A stretch of DNA of 64,000 nt from Candidatus Binatia bacterium (lineage in GTDB: Bacteria; Desulfobacterota; Binatia; HRBIN30), in contig BPIR01000003.1 in the NCBI GenBank assembly GCA_026004215.1, positions 186,001-250,000 of the forward strand, read 5' to 3'. The notes under the pieces are model-generated. The model searched no databases, was not told the DNA's origin, and worked only from the letters and a program-made list of their open reading frames with translations. Below, piece after piece: positions 47,056-54,397 of the stretch; positions within the stretch are counted from its first letter, which is position 1, and each line of letters opens with the position of its first letter. Made by a program: the position numbers and the translations under genes.

Positions 47056-47423
47056 TTGTCGGAAGTGGCGTGGACATCACGGAAGTGGCCCGCATCGCTG
47101 CGCTTTTGCGCCATCCCACACGAGGGCCGCGCTTTCGCACTCGAGTGTTCCGCAGCGAAGAAATTGCCTATTGCGAAAGCCGCCCGAACGCCGCTCAGAG
47201 CTATGCAGCGCGCTTTGCCGCCAAGGAGGCGACCATGAAGGCCCTGGGCTTGTTTGTCCCTTGGTGCGACGTGGAAGTCGTGCGCGGAATCCACGGGATA
47301 CCGGGTCTGAGACTCCATGGCCGCGCGGCCCAGCGGGCGGACGAGTTAGGCGTGCGGCGATGGTTGCTCTCCTTGTCCCACACCGCTGACATCGCCCTCG
47401 CTTGGGTGATTGCCGAGGCTTGA
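47052..47423 (+). CDS. acpS: holo-[acyl-carrier-protein] synthase
   Basis: 123 residues from ATG 47052, overlapping the radical SAM stop. MIVGSGVDITEVARIAALLR holds the Mg-binding Asp; FAAKEATMKALG is the phosphopantetheinyl-transferase core; LSLSHTADIALAWVIAE closes the fold. Length is typical (about 125). Transfers phosphopantetheine from CoA to acyl carrier protein. Confidence 0.95.
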   Translation: MIVGSGVDITEVARIAALLRHPTRGPRFRTRVFRSEEIAYCESRPNAAQSYAARFAAKEATMKALGLFVPWCDVEVVRGIHGIPGLRLHGRAAQRADELGVRRWLLSLSHTADIALAWVIAEA

Positions 47424-47681
47424 GTGCGAGGCGGGCCGGATCGGGCCTTCGCGACGCCGTGTGAGCAAGAGTAAAAGGGCCACCGCCCACAAGCCGGTCA
47501 CGAAGCCAATCACGAACCAGCGGGTTTTGCGGTAGCCGTTGTTGCGAGCAAAAATCGCGCACAGAATCGCATCCAAAAGCTGAATCACTAGCACCGTTGG
47601 CCAGAAATGGTCTCCCTCCAGGTGCGGGAGGACAAGCTTGACCCCGGTGACGTAACCGACGACGTTCTCGATCCCTTGCAC
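47346..47681 (-). CDS. small membrane protein, unknown
   Basis: 111 residues from a GTG at 47681 with GGAG 8 bases upstream; an upstream TTG at 47780 is an alternative. Two membrane segments are likely: TVLVIQLLDAILCAIFA and WFVIGFVTGLWAVALLLLL, with the loop RNNGYRKTR between, a pattern seen in many small bacterial membrane proteins (polar RNxG turn then WFxxG helix). The 3' end overlaps the acpS 3' end by about 78 bases on the opposite strand. Without it the 350-base gap after acpS would be empty. Confidence 0.45.
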   Translation of the reverse strand: MQGIENVVGYVTGVKLVLPHLEGDHFWPTVLVIQLLDAILCAIFARNNGYRKTRWFVIGFVTGLWAVALLLLLTRRREGPIRPASHSSLGNHPSEGDVSGVGQGEQPSPHA

Positions 47682-47773
47682 GGAGGCTCCGCCGAGTCCG
47701 AGCGTACGCTGGGGGTCCGGCGAATGCAACGATTGTTGACCCGCCGTGCGGTCTCGCGATATGCATCCGCAAC

Positions 47774-48118
47774 ATGTCAACCAAATCCCAGCGAGAAACG
47801 AAGAATGTGTTGGACTGGCTTCTGAGCCAGGGCGAAGCCACGCTCAACCAAGTCGTAGAGGAGTTGCTCAAGCGTCCGGCCGTGAGCGAACAAATCGGCA
47901 AAGTGCTGCAACGAGCGGCAAAAACTAAAGGGCAGGTGGACAAGAACGTGGAAACCTTGCTGCACCTATTGAACCTGCCGAGCCGCTCGGACCTGGAAAA
48001 ACTGCGGCACAAGCTGGATGCGCTGCAAGGTAGCCTGGTCAACTTGAACATCAAACTCGACCGGCTCCTGGCCGCCCAGGAGCAGCAGGCGAAAAAGCGA
48101 ACGCCGCCCGGCAAGTAG
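47774..48118 (+). CDS. phasin-like coiled-coil protein
   Basis: 114 residues from ATG 47774. Entirely helical and charged, with an N-terminal segment STKSQRETKNVLDWLLSQGE and a C-terminal heptad coil (LNLPSRSDLEKLRHKLDALQ). The LPSRSDxxxL phrase resembles the end of PHA-granule phasins and PHA-synthesis regulators (PhaI/PhaF type). No PHA synthase is in the window, so the function is a guess. Divergent from the small membrane gene. Confidence 0.5.
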   Translation: MSTKSQRETKNVLDWLLSQGEATLNQVVEELLKRPAVSEQIGKVLQRAAKTKGQVDKNVETLLHLLNLPSRSDLEKLRHKLDALQGSLVNLNIKLDRLLAAQEQQAKKRTPPGK

Positions 48119-48175
48119 TGGCGTCTTCCCAGCCCCGCATGCAGCGACCAATGAGCAGTTGCCCCAGGGATTTGG

Positions 48176-48200
48176 AGGGGCAACCCTTGTGGTTGCCCCT
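48176..48200. repeat. palindromic element, 10-base perfect inverted repeat
   Basis: AGGGGCAACC, 5-base loop CTTGT, then GGTTGCCCCT. It looks like a REP-type or dispersed palindrome known from several GC-rich genomes. There is no T run, so it is not a classic terminator. Confidence 0.6.
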
Positions 48201-48253
48201 GCCTGCCCTCCGGAGAGAGGTCGGCCGGAAGACGGGCGAGGTTGGGATGGAAC

Positions 48254-48295
48254 GGCGAGCGGCGAGCAGCGAGTGGCGAATCGCGAATGGCGAAT
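48254..48295. repeat. six 7-base tandem units (GGCGARY type)
   Basis: Units are GGCGAGC twice, then AGCGAGT, GGCGAAT, CGCGAAT and GGCGAAT. They lie between the phasin-like gene and the convergent ATPase gene. Similar GCGAAT/GCGAGT strings are dispersed low-complexity repeats in some bacteria. No coding sense. Confidence 0.6.
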
Positions 48296-48409
48296 GGTGT
48301 GGGGAGAGTGGCGAGGAGCCATTTGGCTATTTCGCCGGAACCAGACCCTCATCCAATCCGTTGGTGACGGGGGTAAGGCGCCAGCACTGCCGAGGCGCGA
48401 GACCCGCTC

Positions 48410-49582
48410 CTACGAGGTGGACGCGCCCCTTTGATCGCGAGAACGGGTCCCTTCGGCCTCCTTCATGTCGTGCGCTGCTGGCGCCAGTAAGTGCGCCGCG
48501 ATGTCTTCGAGAGTGTCGAGCGATGCGGGTGGCGTGGGTTGTACGGGGACGATGGCCAGCAAAGGCAAACCAGTATCACGCAGGAGCTCGCCGAGCAGGC
48601 GCTGGTCGCGCTCGCTGCGTGCCAGCAAAGCGCGATAATTTTGCTCGAGTCGCCGTGCCAGGCTTCCTGCTGTGCGGGCGCGAGCAGTGGCCTTGCCCGA
48701 AAACAGGTGCACGCGATTCGCAACCACTCCCGCCAGCGGGTACCCCCCATTTGCCAGCTCGCCGGCGAACTCCCGTGCGATGTTCAGCGTGCGGGGCTCG
48801 GGCGTGGTCACCAGGACAAATGCGGTCGTCGGGGCCCGCAACAGGTGGGCAATGTCCCGCGCCCGATGGGCGAATCCTGCGAGCATAGATTCGAATCCAC
48901 TCACGAAGTCGGAAAGATCTTTCAGCAGCGGTAGCCCACTCCAGCGCTCGAGTGCCCGCAGCAAGGTGCGGAGCGCAGCCTGCGCCGCCCGCGAAGATGC
49001 GCCCTCCACGAGAGAGGTCGGCCGTTGCAGTATGCGCACGGCACGCGAGGCCAATAAGCTGAGAAGTCGGTTCGGTGCTGCGAGAAGATCCTGGATGTGC
49101 GCGCTCGGCGGGGTGTCCACGATCACGATGTCGTACACTCGCTGTTTCAGGAGATCGTAAAGCCTCTCCATGGCCATGTATTCTGCGGATCCGGCCAGCT
49201 CATTGGAAAGCTCGCGATACAGGCGATTGGCAAAGATTCTCTGTGCCGTTTCGGGGTTGGGCGCAAATCGCTCCACGAGCTCATCGAACATTCTTTTGGT
49301 ATCGAGGCTGAGGGCATCGAACGTACCGTGGTTGCGCGCGAGCCAAACCGCATGAGGGGTGTGGGAAAGGCGATCCAAGCCCAGCGCGGTTCTGAGGCGT
49401 TGCGCCGGATCCACAGTAATGACGGCGGCCTTACGCCCGAGGTACGCAGCCGCCACGGCTAGCGCCGCTGCAGTCGTCGTTTTTCCCACTCCCCCGCAAC
49501 CGACGCACAGAACCAACTGTTTCGAATGCAGGAGGCCGGCCGTTGCCGAGGCTTGGCTCTGTCGTTCAAGAGGTTGCTGCAT
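48410..49582 (-). CDS. Get3/ArsA-type ATPase, Rv3680-like (second of pair)
   Basis: 390 residues from ATG 49582. P-loop LVLCVGCGGVGKTTTAAALA has Cys29 where ArsA/Get3 have the signature lysine (GKGGVGKT). Also ITVDPAQRLRTALGLDRL, YDIVIVDTPPSAHIQDLL and LLKDLSDFVSGFESMLAGFA. The gene order and the altered P-loop match M. tuberculosis Rv3680, whose Rv3679 partner keeps the lysine. That pair is a Get3-like complex. Overlaps the upstream gene by 17 bases. Substrate unknown here. Confidence 0.85.
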   Translation of the reverse strand: MQQPLERQSQASATAGLLHSKQLVLCVGCGGVGKTTTAAALAVAAAYLGRKAAVITVDPAQRLRTALGLDRLSHTPHAVWLARNHGTFDALSLDTKRMFDELVERFAPNPETAQRIFANRLYRELSNELAGSAEYMAMERLYDLLKQRVYDIVIVDTPPSAHIQDLLAAPNRLLSLLASRAVRILQRPTSLVEGASSRAAQAALRTLLRALERWSGLPLLKDLSDFVSGFESMLAGFAHRARDIAHLLRAPTTAFVLVTTPEPRTLNIAREFAGELANGGYPLAGVVANRVHLFSGKATARARTAGSLARRLEQNYRALLARSERDQRLLGELLRDTGLPLLAIVPVQPTPPASLDTLEDIAAHLLAPAAHDMKEAEGTRSRDQRGASTS

Positions 49583-50537
49583 GGTCGGTTTTGCGCTCAG
49601 TGGCGCGCACCCAGCCGGCTTCCGCGAGCAAGTGCTTTCTCAAACGTCGCCCGTAGCGCAAAAGGTCTCCCAGGGAAAACACGCCTGCGAAATGTTCGGA
49701 GAGCACCAAGGGTACCTTGCCGGTGCCCTGACGCAACGCGCGGGTGTGGCGCTCCGCTTCCTCGCGCATGGATATGGCGTAACGGGCAGCCTGTACAACG
49801 GGCCCGCCGTTTTCCCACCGGCGCAGCTCGTTCGACTCCGCCCGCGAAAAACGCCGGGGAAAAACGCGGTTGACCACCGGACGGGCCACGGGCAGGAAGA
49901 GTTCTTGGCGCAGCACTGCCCAAGTTTCCAAGGTTTCTTCCACCGCCAACTCTTCGGCCAAGCTGACCGGCACCACCAAACAACGACTGGGATCGGTGAG
50001 CAGTGCTTCGAGATGCAAAGCCGTGCGCCGCAGAGGCCCACCGACGACGAGATTCAGCATTTGGCGGGGAACTTTCAGGAGCTTGCGCATGTGCCCGCTG
50101 GCCGGCCCGTCCACCACGACCAGGTCGAAGCGCTGGCGGCGGTGCCAAAACGAGGCGTCCACGCAGCTCGAAATGTGCTCCAAGAGCAAGAATTCGGCGA
50201 TTCCGGGTGCGGCATCCGTGAGCGCGCGGAAACTCGCACTTTGCAACAGACGCTCGGTCAAGAACGGTAGCTTGAGCAGGCGAGAAAAGTAGTCTCGGAC
50301 GAGCCTCTCCGGCTCCACGGATAGCCCCTGCAAGTTATCGCGAATGCTGCGCGGTGCGGCAGGGAACCGCGACAGGCCGAACAGTTGCGCCAAGCTACCG
50401 TCAGCCGCCGTTTCGATTAGAAGAGTCCGCGCTCCCGCGTGCGCGCAAGCCAGCCCCAGGGCGGCTGCGACCGTGGTTTTGCCCACCCCGCCTTTGCCTG
50501 TGACGAAAATGACGCGCCCCGCGCCCATGGAACCCAT
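49566..50537 (-). CDS. Get3/ArsA-type ATPase, Rv3679-like (first of pair)
   Basis: About 323 residues from ATG 50537; a GTG at 50570 is in frame. The deviant Walker A is intact: VIFVTGKGGVGKTTVAAALG (residues 10-29). Also RTLLIETAADGSLAQLFGLS, FDLVVVDGPASGHMRKLLKV and RCLVVPVSLAEELAVEETLE. It is first of the pair in transcription order, as Rv3679 is. Likely a heteromeric ATPase with the next gene. Bacterial partners are otherwise implicated in glycerol metabolism in mycobacteria; glpK is the divergent neighbour here. Confidence 0.85.
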   Translation of the reverse strand: MGSMGAGRVIFVTGKGGVGKTTVAAALGLACAHAGARTLLIETAADGSLAQLFGLSRFPAAPRSIRDNLQGLSVEPERLVRDYFSRLLKLPFLTERLLQSASFRALTDAAPGIAEFLLLEHISSCVDASFWHRRQRFDLVVVDGPASGHMRKLLKVPRQMLNLVVGGPLRRTALHLEALLTDPSRCLVVPVSLAEELAVEETLETWAVLRQELFLPVARPVVNRVFPRRFSRAESNELRRWENGGPVVQAARYAISMREEAERHTRALRQGTGKVPLVLSEHFAGVFSLGDLLRYGRRLRKHLLAEAGWVRATERKTDHAATS

Positions 50538-50671
50538 TCGTAGCGAGCCGGAAGGGTCAAGACTAGCCACAGTACGGTACTCGAAATTGCGTGCGAGCTA
50601 AAGTATGCGTCCGTGTCCTGCCCGGTCCCGGGCGCACGGCCCATGAGCCGAGAAACCAAGGAGGCGAGGGG

Positions 50672-52147
50672 ATGAAAGAATACGTGGTCGCGATCGATCA
50701 AGGAACCACCGGTACCACCGTGTTGGTGCTGGACAGTAGCGGTCAGTTGCGGGGGCGAGGGTACCGCGAGTTTCCGCAGCATTACCCGCGCCCGGGCTGG
50801 GTGGAGCACGACCCGGAAGAGATTTGGCAGGCAACGATGTCCACGGTTCGACAGGCTCTCCGAGCCGCGAAAATACGACCCGCAGACGTCGCCGCTGTGG
50901 GCATCACCAATCAGCGAGAAACCACGGTCATTTGGGACCGCCGTTCGGGCCAACCCTTGCACCGCGCCATCGTTTGGCAAGACCGCCGCACTGCCCCGCG
51001 TTGCGAGGAGCTGCGGGCGCAGGGGCTCGAAGAGGATATCCGCAAGCGCACGGGCTTGGTGCTCGACCCGTACTTTTCGGCAACGAAAATCGAGTGGTTG
51101 TGGAACCACGTGCCCGCGAAGCGCAAGCAGCACGTTGCCGTGGGAACGATCGATTCGTGGCTGATCTGGAAACTCACCGGCGGCGCTGCGCATGTTACGG
51201 ACTTCACCAACGCCTCTCGCACCCTCCTGTTTCATTTACAGGATCGGCGGTGGGACCCTTTCCTTTTGGACTTGTTTCGAGTGCCTGCAGAGGTCTTGCC
51301 CGCCGTCGTTCCCTCTGCCGGGCCGGCCTGCACGACGGCCCGGGCGGTCTTCGGCGCCGAGGTGCCGATCGCGGGTATTGCGGGCGACCAGCAAGCGGCC
51401 TTGTTCGGGCAGGCGTGCGTGCGACCCGGAATGGCGAAAAACACGTATGGAACGGGTTGTTTTTTACTGATGCACACGGGGGCAGAGCCGGTGTACTCGG
51501 ACAGGGGATTGCTGACGACCATTGCATGCGACGCGTCCGGTGGTCCCGCGTACGCGATGGAAGGATCCATCTTTATTGCGGGAGCCGCCATCCAGTGGCT
51601 GCGAGATGGGTTGGGTTTGATCCGCAGTGCCGGAGAAACCGAGGCAATGGCCCGGCAGGTGGATTCGACCCTCGGGGTCTATTTTGTTCCAGCCTTCGTG
51701 GGGCTCGGCGCACCATACTGGGACCCGACAGCTCGTGGTGCGATCGTGGGTCTGACGCGCGGCGCAACCAAAGCCCACCTGATTCGGGCGGCGCTCGAAG
51801 CGCTGGCGTACCAGACCCGCGACGTGGTGGACACCATGGTGGCCGATGCAGGGCAGCCGCTGCAGGTTTTGCGCGTGGACGGCGGCGCGGCCGCCAATGA
51901 TTTTCTCTTGCAGTTTCAGGCAGATATTTTGGCCGTGCCGGTGGATCGGCCCGCGTCGGTGGAGACTACAGCGCTGGGCGCGGCATTTTTGGCGGGGCTC
52001 GGTGCCGGCGTATGGAAACCGGGCCAGTTGGAGCGCTTGCGCCGGCGCGATCGAGTGTTCCGCCCGCGGATGCGAGCCGAGCAGCGCGAGCTCCTGTATC
52101 AAGGTTGGCGCCGCGCCGTGGCGGCGGTCCGCTCGCTGGGTTCCTGA
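50672..52147 (+). CDS. glpK: glycerol kinase
   Basis: 491 residues from ATG 50672 with AAGGAGG upstream. FGGY-kinase signatures: YVVAIDQGTTGTTVLVLDSS, GITNQRETTVIWDRRSGQPL, AIVWQDRRTA, YFSATKIEWLWNHVP, IAGIAGDQQAALFGQACVRP, KNTYGTGCFLLMHTG and LRVDGGAAANDFLLQFQADI. Makes glycerol-3-phosphate. Length is normal (about 500). It is divergent from the ATPase pair and 47 bases before a GMC oxidoreductase. Confidence 0.95.
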   Translation: MKEYVVAIDQGTTGTTVLVLDSSGQLRGRGYREFPQHYPRPGWVEHDPEEIWQATMSTVRQALRAAKIRPADVAAVGITNQRETTVIWDRRSGQPLHRAIVWQDRRTAPRCEELRAQGLEEDIRKRTGLVLDPYFSATKIEWLWNHVPAKRKQHVAVGTIDSWLIWKLTGGAAHVTDFTNASRTLLFHLQDRRWDPFLLDLFRVPAEVLPAVVPSAGPACTTARAVFGAEVPIAGIAGDQQAALFGQACVRPGMAKNTYGTGCFLLMHTGAEPVYSDRGLLTTIACDASGGPAYAMEGSIFIAGAAIQWLRDGLGLIRSAGETEAMARQVDSTLGVYFVPAFVGLGAPYWDPTARGAIVGLTRGATKAHLIRAALEALAYQTRDVVDTMVADAGQPLQVLRVDGGAAANDFLLQFQADILAVPVDRPASVETTALGAAFLAGLGAGVWKPGQLERLRRRDRVFRPRMRAEQRELLYQGWRRAVAAVRSLGS

Positions 52148-52194
52148 TCGCCCGGGCTCGACTTAGAGAAAGGCACATTTCTAGATTGGATCCG

Positions 52195-53802
52195 ATGGCA
52201 CGTAACGAGCCGGTAGATGTTCTCGTCATTGGCGCCGGGGCCTCTGGAGCGGCGCTGGCGTGGAGTTTGGCTGAGACGCGGATGCAGATTCTTTGTCTCG
52301 AGCAGGGCGACTGGATTCGATCGGATCAGTGGCCCGCAAATCATCTCGACTGGGAGGCGCGTCATCTCTCGGACTTCCACTTCAGCCCGAACGTCCGGCG
52401 GCGCAAAGAAGACTACCCCGTGAACGATTCTGCCTCGCCGATCCAGGTGTCGATGTTCAATGCGGTGGGCGGCAGCACGATTCTTTACGCGGCTCACTTT
52501 CCGCGGTTTCGTCCCGAGGATTTTCGTGCGCGGAGCCTCGATGGCGTGGGAGACGACTGGCCCATTGATTACGACGTGTTGGCTCCGTTTTATGACCTGA
52601 ACGCAGAGATGATGGGCGTGTCGGGCCTAGCGGGCGATCCTGCTTATCCGCCGAAGCGGTTGCCGCTTCCGCCGGTTCCCCTGGGAAAGCTTGGGAAAAC
52701 GCTCGCGCAGGGCTTCGATCGCTTGGGCTGGCATTGGTGGCCTTCGGACAGCGCCATCGTCACGCGCGAGTACCGCGGGCGCGCCGCGTGCGTGAATGCG
52801 GGCACGTGCTTGGTCGGTTGCCCGCAGGGAGCCAAGGGAAGCGTGGATGTCACTTATTGGCCCGAGGCGCTGCGCCGGGGCGTGCGCTTGCGCACCCGCT
52901 GCCGCGTGCGGGAAATCACCGTGGACGAACACGGCATGGCCAGCGGGGTGGTGTATTACGACGAAGAGGGCAAGGAACACCATCAACGGGCGCATGTGGT
53001 CGTGCTTGCTTGCAACGGGATCGGAACGCCGCGCTTGCTCCTCAATAGCCGCAGTAAGTACTTCCCGGATGGGCTCGCGAACCGCAGCGGGCTGGTGGGC
53101 AAGAACCTCATGTTCCACCCGTACGCCATGGTCATGGGTGTGTTCGACGAGCCGTTGGAGGCATACAAAGGGCCGACCGGTTGCTGCATCATGAGCCAGC
53201 AATTCTACCGTACCGATGAACGGCGCGGGTTCGTGCGCGGGTACTCGTTCGAGATCCTGCGTGGCTTTGGCCCAATATCTACGGTGCTTTGGGGTATGCA
53301 ACAAGGCGTCGTCCCTTGGGGGCGAAATCACCATCGGGCCATGGGCGAATTGTTCGACCGCGTGGCAGGTATGGTGGCGATTTGCGAGGACCTTCCCGAA
53401 GAGGAAAACTGCGTCACCCTCGATCCAGAACTGCGCGATGAACACGGCATTCCCGCTCCTCGAATCCAGTATCGGTTGAGCGAGAACAGCCAGCGCATGC
53501 TGGCGCACGCCGTGGAGCGGGCCCGCGAAGTGCTCGAGGCCGCCGGGGCAAGGCAGACGTTCGTGCAATCGCCTCTTCCGTTTGCCGGCTGGCATCTCAT
53601 GGGAACGGCGCGCATGGGGCGCGACCCGCGTACCTCTGTGGTCAACGAATGGGGCCGTTGCCACGACGTGAAGAACCTGTTCATTGTCGATGGGAGCATC
53701 TTCGTGACCTCTGCTGCGGTGAACCCCACCAATACCATTCAGGCCTTGGCGCTGTACATTGGCGATCAAATCAAACGCCGGCTTGCCAACTTGTTCGACT
53801 AG
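52195..53802 (+). CDS. GMC-family FAD oxidoreductase
   Basis: 535 residues from ATG 52195. FAD-binding start VDVLVIGAGASGAALAWSLA, then FNAVGGSTILYAAHFPRFRP and NAGTCLVGCPQGAKGSVDVT. The C-terminal GMC domain has FAGWHLMGTARMGRDPRTSV and AAVNPTNTIQALALYIGDQI. Most like gluconate/2-keto-gluconate or alcohol/sugar dehydrogenase large subunits (GMC plus small subunit). No signal peptide or twin-arginine start is seen. The next gene is a small-subunit-like partner. Substrate unknown. Confidence 0.9.
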   Translation: MARNEPVDVLVIGAGASGAALAWSLAETRMQILCLEQGDWIRSDQWPANHLDWEARHLSDFHFSPNVRRRKEDYPVNDSASPIQVSMFNAVGGSTILYAAHFPRFRPEDFRARSLDGVGDDWPIDYDVLAPFYDLNAEMMGVSGLAGDPAYPPKRLPLPPVPLGKLGKTLAQGFDRLGWHWWPSDSAIVTREYRGRAACVNAGTCLVGCPQGAKGSVDVTYWPEALRRGVRLRTRCRVREITVDEHGMASGVVYYDEEGKEHHQRAHVVVLACNGIGTPRLLLNSRSKYFPDGLANRSGLVGKNLMFHPYAMVMGVFDEPLEAYKGPTGCCIMSQQFYRTDERRGFVRGYSFEILRGFGPISTVLWGMQQGVVPWGRNHHRAMGELFDRVAGMVAICEDLPEEENCVTLDPELRDEHGIPAPRIQYRLSENSQRMLAHAVERAREVLEAAGARQTFVQSPLPFAGWHLMGTARMGRDPRTSVVNEWGRCHDVKNLFIVDGSIFVTSAAVNPTNTIQALALYIGDQIKRRLANLFD

Positions 53803-53813
53803 AGGTGTTTCCG

Positions 53814-54221
53814 ATGGCCACACAGGAAACGGCAATCACTTTGAGTCCCGAGGAGTCGGGAACGCTGCGTGCGGTTTTGGATACTCTAATTCCCCCGAGC
53901 GAGGACGGACGTTTCCCCTCCGCCGGCGCATTGGGACTGGCCGCGACCGTGATCGGCAACTGCGCGCGTGTTCCCGGTCTGCTGGCGATGGTCCGGGAGG
54001 GTCTCGGTGAGCTCGAGCGCGCGAGCGTGGAAGCTCACGGAGTGAGCTTTACCTCGCTCGATGCGGATGAGCGGGAGCAGCTCCTGGCACAGCAGGCGTT
54101 CGTGTTCCCGCTGGTGATGCAAGCGTACATCGCATACTACCAGCGACCGGAGGTGTTGGTGGCTTTGGGGTTGGACCCGCGCCCCCCGCACCCGTACGGG
54201 CACCGCCTCAGCGAAGAATAA
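53814..54221 (+). CDS. gluconate 2-dehydrogenase subunit 3-like protein
   Basis: 135 residues from ATG 53814, 11 bases after the GMC gene. The chain begins with the family-like block SGTLRAVLDTLIPPSEDGRF and continues SAGALGLAATVIGNCA; helical and with no Tat signal. Such small proteins partner GMC dehydrogenases in operons (gluconate 2-dehydrogenase subunit 3 family). It probably acts with the preceding oxidoreductase. Confidence 0.8.
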   Translation: MATQETAITLSPEESGTLRAVLDTLIPPSEDGRFPSAGALGLAATVIGNCARVPGLLAMVREGLGELERASVEAHGVSFTSLDADEREQLLAQQAFVFPLVMQAYIAYYQRPEVLVALGLDPRPPHPYGHRLSEE

Positions 54222-54397
54222 CCTTGCGAGCCTTTTGCGCCGCTATCCGGTAGCAGGCCGCGTCCCGAAGCTTCTCTGGCGTCGGTGACCAATCATTGTC
54301 TTCATCCACTGGTGAAATTTTCCTTACGCGACTGTTGACATGGATCCTCGCGGGGCGCACGAAGCACAAACGCAGCGATGGACAACGGAGCCGAGGC

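Noticed and set aside
48118..48888. 256-codon plus-strand frame after the phasin-like gene
   Set aside because: It crosses repeats and the convergent Get3-like gene; no homology-like content.
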